From assembly GCF_022682495.2 (NCBI RefSeq), contig NC_071393.1, positions 119,676,239 to 119,740,238 on the forward strand: 64,000 bases of DNA, given 5' to 3'. The position numbers and the translations under genes are program-made. Below, piece after piece: positions 58,331-64,000 of this stretch. The notes beneath the pieces are model-generated. The model saw only the letters and a program-made list of their open reading frames with translations. It searched no databases and had not been told where the DNA came from. Origin of the DNA: Desmodus rotundus (lineage: Eukaryota > Chordata > Mammalia > Chiroptera > Phyllostomidae). Positions within the stretch are counted from its first letter, which is position 1, and every line of letters begins with the position of its first letter.

Positions 58331-59895
58331 TATTCTATTTTATAAGGGTCTGGCCAAAGTTCAGACATTGTAAGAATGAAAAATAAAAGACAGACAAGTC
58401 TTGTGGTCCCAACAGACAGCAAGGAAGACATTTCTTAATAGAGCCGTAAAAATAAAGTAATTAATAAAAATTAAAATAGAAAAGAAAACTCTTCTTCATT
58501 TAAGGCCCACAGAACTAGGCTAAGCCAGAAGACAGAGAGACCTGTGTTGAGGAGTACTTTTGACAAGTCCCTCATCCCCAGCCCCACAGCCACCCACAGT
58601 ATAGGCGTGTATTGTCTCTGCGTGATTTAGTATCTGGTGCTATTCTGCCTCTCTTAGATTGGGAGCTGGATCCCTCAGCATCCTCACCATGGTACAAAAA
58701 TAGACAGGCAGCTCTCATAGTCATAGCACCACCCACTTGCCGCCCACAGCATCACAGAGGAGCGGGCAGACCTCGTTTTTCAAAAGGGTTGTATTTCAAA
58801 AGTTACTTTATGAATTATCAGAGCTCACATTATGCTTTCCTAGAGATAGAATTATTCTATTTCCAGAACTCAGATGTCAACTAACCCAGAACATTCCCAG
58901 TAACCTAGTAGAGAGCTACTATAATCCAGTGCCTGGTCACATAGGAAATATTTTCTAAAGCGATGTGATTTGGAATTCTAGTTTAAAATGTCACAAACAC
59001 ATTTCTTATCACTGAAGATTTGATAACAAGATCTGGGCTACCCAACCATGCACTTTCTGCTCCAAAGATTCCATTCAGGGCAGTTCTTGTATCTGGGTCA
59101 AGGTGGGGGTTCAGAGGGAACTCAAAGACAAGAAAGGGGCTCCAGCTGGAAAAGGTGGGATGAAGTGCTAAACTGGATGTCCTAGGATGGAGTGAAGAGG
59201 ATAGTTAGATGTATTTGAGGGGAATAAATAATAGGAGCAGTGGGCTGGAGCAGATGATGGGAGAAGGGATGAAAGTTGGTGGAGTGGGGCTTTGCTGGTT
59301 AATAAAGAAGAGAAGCCTGTAGTTCTTTGTTGAGCATCCAGTCCTGTGGGTGTAAGAAAAGTGAGTAAAGTTGACTGAGGTGCAGCCAAGACTTTCTGTA
59401 AGATGAGGAGATGGGAGGATTTGCAGATGAGCATTCACAGAGAGGATCTGTTCAGCCCCAGACTAGAAATTTAGTAAGAGCACAGGAAGGAGAGATGTAT
59501 TCTGACTTGAGGATTAGGAAACTTTTTTGTAGAAGAGGGAGCATTTGGGGTAGCCCTGAGGACTTTAATGGCCTGAGCTAGGAGGGGGATAGAAGGGTAA
59601 GCACAGTCCAGGAAGAGGGTGGGTGAGGTCAGAGTCCAGAGGTGGAGAGGTACAGGGGAGGTGGCTGAGAATGCAGACATGCCTACAGAGTAGAAGATTA
59701 GAAAGTTGGGAAGCCATGCTTTTACCTTCTGGAACAGAATTTTTTCTCCAGCACCATTTATTCTTCTTGGCCTCCAGAGAGACCCCAGCCTTACAGGCAA
59801 GCAGTAGCTGTAGTGGGGTAGAAAGAAGGTGGGAGGGGATACTGGGGAGAGGACCTGGGACTCTGAGAACCCCAGCTGGGGACTAGTGGTCAAGA
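58331..59895. other. Unclassified stretch, purine-skewed
   Basis: About 1.5 kb. From about 59080 to 59850 the plus strand is strongly purine-rich (repeated GGAGGAGA/AGGGG-like phrases), which leaves long open frames on the minus strand (59471-59893, 140 codons). It may be an old unnamed repeat, and I see no domain. Confidence 0.4.
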
Positions 59896-59900
59896 AATTT

Positions 59901-60110
59901 GCCCTGGCTGGTGTGTCTCAGTGGACTGAGTGCTGGCCTGTGAACCAAAGAGTCACTGGTTCAATTTCCAGTCAGAGCACATGCCTGGGTGGCAGGCCAG
60001 GTCCTCAGTAGGGGATGTGCTAGGGGCAACCACACATTGATATTTCTTTCCCTCTCTTTCTCCCTCCCTTCCCCTCTCTCTAAAAATAAATAAAATCTTT
60101 AAAAAAAGAA
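59901..60110 (+). mobile_element. VES-type SINE
   Basis: It begins GCCCTGGCTGGTGTGTCTCAG, with CACTGGTTCAATTTCCAG as B box, ACACATTGATATTTCTTTCC and a CT-rich tract, then AAAATAAATAAAATC tail. Its head is the closest to consensus of the eight copies, with good A and B boxes. A target-site duplication is not clear. Confidence 0.92.
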
Positions 60111-61375
60111 GAAGTCTTTTTCCTACTTCTTGCTTGTTCCCTTGCCCAAATGCCATGCAGTCCGTCTGTGACTTCCAGATGCTGATCAGGTGAGAGTAAG
60201 GAGAGAAGCATGGTTTTGGAGGTCAAATTATGCCTTAGGGCCTCCCAAACATCAGCTGCAGGGGCACACGGCAAGGGAATTTTTATATGATCTGGGGAAG
60301 GCCTGGTGTCGTGGTTCACACATTGTTCATACATTGTAAGAAAGACTGAGCCTGTGTTTAATGCAATAATTGTAAGCCTGTTTTCTGAAGTCCCTCCTGC
60401 CCACAATATCCTCTAAAGGGACAAGTGATGTGCCCAGTGTTCAAGTTTCTTCTTAGGCAACACTAACCTTGCGGGTATGGTTGCCAAGGTTGGGGGTGGG
60501 GTGGGTTGCCCTCTGAGACATGAGAAAAAAGGAGAAGGAAAAGGGGAAGAAAAAAATCTTTGAATATATTTGTTAAAGTTGAAATGGTCCTTTCTGTTTC
60601 AGGAATTAGGAGAGAGAAAAAATGCAGGCAGAGGGGCTTTGCTGCACACCTAAGAAGCTCTTCAAAGGAGAGAGAGCTTCCCATTTCAGAGAAGACAAAT
60701 GGCTATTGACATTCAGGGAGGCCTGGAGGAAGTGGATGAGGGGAAGTGGATGTGGGTCAATTACCCACACAGGTAGTAGCAAGGTAAAGGAAGGGCTCTC
60801 AGCCTCCACTTTCTCTATTGGCTTTTAGGACCAGCCTGTACAACGGCTACTGGGATTCCATCTGCGAGATCTCTGCCCTTTATATATGTGTGACTCGGTG
60901 GTTGTGTGCACAGCACTCTCTCTGGCTTCCATGCTTGACCCCACTCTTAGTAATGAACCACTAGGGAAATGAAATTCCAGTCACTCACTGTCTCTTGGCT
61001 GTCGGCAAGTGGACAGACACAAAGACTTTATATTACGATTTATAGCAATTTGTAAGTTATAATGTTAAACCTTAAACAGGATTCTTTAGTGGAATTCTCT
61101 CATTAACCCCATGTATAGAAACCTAAGTTTTCAGTAACACACTATCATATATATATCTTGATACACTTTGGAAGGCTGAAAGATATCTCTGCCTTAGCTG
61201 AGTTTAGGTGAAATGGGGGAAATGCTCAATTTCTATGAAAGCAACTTTCAGTATCTTTGTAAAGTATGTGTGTGTGTGTATGTGTGTGTGTTTATGTGTG
61301 TGTGTTTTTCACTAGGAATCAGAAATAAGCAGGAACATGTTAACAATCAAATTAGGAGACAGGAGATTTATGTGG
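60111..61375. other. Unclassified stretch with (GT)n
   Basis: Nothing recognised except GT-rich sequence at about 61267-61304. Confidence 0.45.
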
Positions 61376-61379
61376 AACA

Positions 61380-61475
61380 GTAGTTTCATGTATCTTTGAG
61401 CACTTTCTCTCTCTAGGTTTTAGTTTCTTTATCTGTAAAATGAGAGATTTGAAGTAATCAGTAGTTCTTCAACAT
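61380..61475 (+). repeat. MIR fragment
   Basis: TTTTAGTTTCTTTATCTGTAAAATGAG is the conserved MIR centre. Confidence 0.6.
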
Positions 61476-61855
61476 TTGGGGACCATGAACTTCTTTAAAA
61501 ATCTGAAGAAATATATCTGCACCTTCTTTCCTTAAAAAAAAAAAATGCACTCCCAGACTAAATGTATGCAGTTTCAGGAAGTAATTATACAGACCATTTT
61601 TAGGGCTATCATCCAGAATCATAGAAATTGTACACTACATAACTGTGTAGTATAGATTTATACAATTCCATGGAGGCATAATTCTCATAGACAATGGCAT
61701 AAAAGACATCCTTTTAGAGATATGCAAAGAGGTGGTCCTCATGACGGCAGTTCCTTGAACTCCAGGCTAAGAACTGTTCGTCCAAATGAACTCTAAGGTT
61801 CTTTACGGGTCTGAATGTCTCTAATTCCACAATCACTGTCATTATTATTATCAAC
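61476..61855. other. Unclassified short stretch
   Basis: An A-run (61533-61544) and nothing else recognised. Confidence 0.4.
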
Positions 61856-61857
61856 AA

Positions 61858-62222
61858 CCCTACATTAGTCAGCTCCAGCTGCATAACAAAATACAACACA
61901 CTGGATGGCTTAAACAGGAGAAAATGATTTTCCCACAGTTCTGGAGCTGACAGACCAAGATTAAGGTGTCAGCAGCGCGGGTTTCTCCTAAGGCCTCTCT
62001 CCCCTTGAGATCAGGTAACTACCTCCTCTCTGTGTCCCCACATGGCTTTTTTCTCTGTGACCACATAGTCATAGTATTTCTTCCTCTTGTAAGGACACCA
62101 GTTCTATTTATGACCTCATTTAATGTTAGCTATCTCTTTAGGGACCATTTCTCTAGACACAGTCACATTGGGGGTTGGAACTTCATCGTGTGAATTTTGG
62201 TGCAACACTATTCAGTCCATAA
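61858..62222 (-). mobile_element. MLT1-type LTR (ERVL-MaLR)
   Basis: Reverse orientation: TGCATAACAAAATACAACAC, CCACAGTTCTGGAGCTGACAG, CTTGTAAGGACACCAGTTC, ATTTATGACCTCATTTAATG, AGACACAGTCACATTGGGGG and CTATTCAGTCCATAAGAG. These are the MLT1 LTR blocks in order. A solo LTR of about 365 bases, without viral genes. Confidence 0.88.
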
Positions 62223-63205
62223 GAGACCATTGTGGAGAGTAATAGTTAACAGCTAGATGAACCGAAACTTCTTTCACATTCCTTCCATGTCAAAAACACA
62301 AATGAACCCATCAAAAATCAGAATAAAATATGCTGCTTTAAAAATGGGGATTTATAATTGATAACCAAAATCTATCTGCTGCTGTTAGTATTAAAGAGGA
62401 TACTTTACAGAGGTTCATAATAGTAAAAAAAAAAAAAAAAAACAAAAAAACCAAAAACCTGTTAAAAAACTTGATGTTGTAAAGATAAAATTAACTTTGT
62501 TGGAATTGTTCATCAAGAGCCCTGGTTAAGTGTTGTACATAGTGGAGAAGGGAATGAATTAGGAGAGAAGAAATTATAATAACCTATAAATATTTTTACT
62601 TTTTGTTTTCCTTTGGGCCGTGCATGTAATCATCTTCATATGACATAAGTCAAGCTACCAAAAGTCTCTTCTGCATCTGGTGAGTGGGGGTGGGGACAGT
62701 TGGGGGTTGCTATTTCTGCTCTTCTCAGTTTTCCTTTAACTGTAGTGGGAGAGCGGAGGCTGAGGAGAAAAGGCCAAGAGTTTCTTGTAGTTGTTTAAAT
62801 TTATTATTGCTCCCCCAGTGCCACATTTAGTAACCACCACTCGCTGAGTAACTCCCAAAGCAACAAGCATCCTACACCACCCCGAAGTCCCCTTGTCCCA
62901 GCAGGAACTCAATAGGAGAGATGGGCAAGGAGAAGAGGATTCAAAAATTTACTGAAGTTGTTATCCCTAAAGCTTTGCCATGCCTCTGTGGCTGTTTAAT
63001 TTACTTGGTAATGAGTCGGGCCTGTGCATTAGGGGTATTACAGCCCCTCCAAGAATATGCAGCACTCTCCAATAGCACATTGTCCTTTTGTCCTTCTCTC
63101 TTTTGACGCACTGACCTTTCTCTGTTCATCTTCTGAACACCAACAAGGTACACATTTTAGGAAATTACATCTATCAAGCACGATGACTCCCTCCAGGATG
63201 CTGTA

Positions 63206-63238
<33 letters not shown>

Positions 63239-63570
63239 CCTTGGATGAAACGGCTCACTGTCTGCCTGAATTGGGCTAAGATATATGTTGCTAAAGAGTG
63301 CCACCTCCCATCCCACTTCCACCACCCCTCCCTTGTAAATTCTCTTCTTGGTTCCCAGGAATCCACAGTAAATACCTTGTCATCTATACTTATTTGCTTG
63401 AAATTAAGAGGTAGGTTGTTGGCCAAGCCAGGCAGGAGGGAGGGACAGCAGGGGAAATAAACAGTAGGTACAAGCTAGCCAGCTGGTATTATTATTCCAA
63501 AACTGTAGAGCTTGTTAGTCTCTGTCTCTATTATAAACATTTAAATTTTAAAAATCTGAGAATCTCTATA
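62223..63570. other. Unclassified stretch with simple repeats
   Basis: An A-rich run at about 62429-62460 and (CA)n at 63209-63235. No gene: the short frames near 63038-63460 overlap the CA run or lack motifs. Confidence 0.45.
63209..63235. repeat. (CA)n microsatellite
   Basis: About 13-14 uninterrupted CA units. Confidence 0.95.
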
Positions 63571-63574
63571 AAGT

Positions 63575-63695
63575 AGTCTATAGTTAAGTGAGTTGCCTAA
63601 TGTTTGCCAATTAATGTTACAGCCAAGAGTTAAAGCCCAGATATTTTCATTTCTAATACAGAGTGAAAATACATCTATCAACCACACTGTATTAC
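63575..63695 (-). repeat. MIR fragment
   Basis: TAAGTGAGTTGCCTAATGTTTGCC, then AAGAGTTAAAGCCCAGATA, matches the MIR in reverse. Confidence 0.6.
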
Positions 63696-64000
63696 TTGGA
63701 AATCATACATAATAAGGTTTTCTTTTAATTAGTTTAAAACTTGGTTTAACAGGACAAAAATACGGTTCTTTTTCTGATATAACTTTTCGAAAGCCTTCTG
63801 ATTTCCTTTGGCTCCAAGTTATGTCCATGTGCTTTTTGTCCTTTTTCTCTCTTTTTTTATACCTTTAAAATAAGGTCTGTGCTCATCATTGTTACTGATG
63901 GTATTGCTCATATAAAAGTTATTTTTTGAATATTGTTTCCAGGATTTTCACTTAGAACTTTTGCATTAAATATTGCACAAGTACCTGCTGAGAGGTAAAG
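63696..64000. other. Unclassified stretch to the window edge
   Basis: AT-rich, nothing recognised. Confidence 0.45.

Noticed and set aside
59471..59893. 140-codon open frame on the minus strand
   Set aside because: It lies opposite a strongly purine-rich stretch, which lowers stop frequency on the minus strand. No motif or domain is visible.
59901..59975. tRNA-like sequence with A and B boxes
   Set aside because: It is the head of a VES SINE followed by the SINE body, CT tract and A-tail. The same head recurs in other copies. Not a functional tRNA gene.

Overview
The window reads as nuclear DNA of a bat, most likely a microbat. Three things suggest this. There are eight copies of a tRNA-derived SINE of the bat VES type. 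There are LINE-1 pieces with the bat-type 3' ends (tail reading CTTGAACAACAATAAA in sense). There are also two internally deleted mariner elements from different families. Older mammal-wide repeats fill much of the rest: MIR, L2, MER5-type hAT, MLT1-type MaLR LTRs and old L1M. The species cannot be fixed from the sequence. I saw no Helitron termini of the kind common in vesper bats, but that is weak evidence.

I find no cellular protein-coding gene. The longest open frames (about 100-154 codons) are scattered, lack family motifs, and many lie over or antisense to repeats. The window is best read as intergenic DNA or the inside of a very long intron. The only coding-derived sequences are broken transposon genes: L1 ORF1 at the left edge (minus), the end of L1 ORF2 near 35.3-35.8 kb (plus), and transposase remnants in the two mariners. 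The one RNA-gene relic outside the SINEs is a decayed 5S rRNA copy at about 14.5-14.6 kb (minus).

Layout. 1-1.35 kb: 5' end of an L1 on the minus strand, with GC-rich promoter and ORF1. 1.35-10 kb: mostly unclassified sequence with two VES SINEs, one inserted into an old L2, plus a 24-bp tandem duplication. 10-24 kb: a MIR-rich stretch with the 5S pseudogene, two minus-strand VES copies, a MER5A, and an unusual palindromic AACCGGTT site. 24-32 kb: L1M 3' end, two MaLR LTRs, mariner 1 and a VES. 32-44 kb: 5'-truncated bat L1, a second L1 3' end, a long GT microsatellite, a VES and mariner 2. 44-54.5 kb: a truncated VES, MIRs, a purine tract, a long L2 remnant and an AT-rich microsatellite with an internal duplication. 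54.5-64 kb: a candidate CTCF site and possible conserved element, a third bat L1 3' end, a VES, an MLT1 and simple repeats.

I see no undescribed multi-gene system. The points most worth checking are the deletion within L1 ORF1, the two mariner deletion derivatives, the 5S-derived copy, and three candidate regulatory spots (about 21.6, 47.1-47.3 and 55.2-55.6 kb). Repeat family names come from recognising consensus sequence by eye, so boundaries are usually good to about 10-30 bases.
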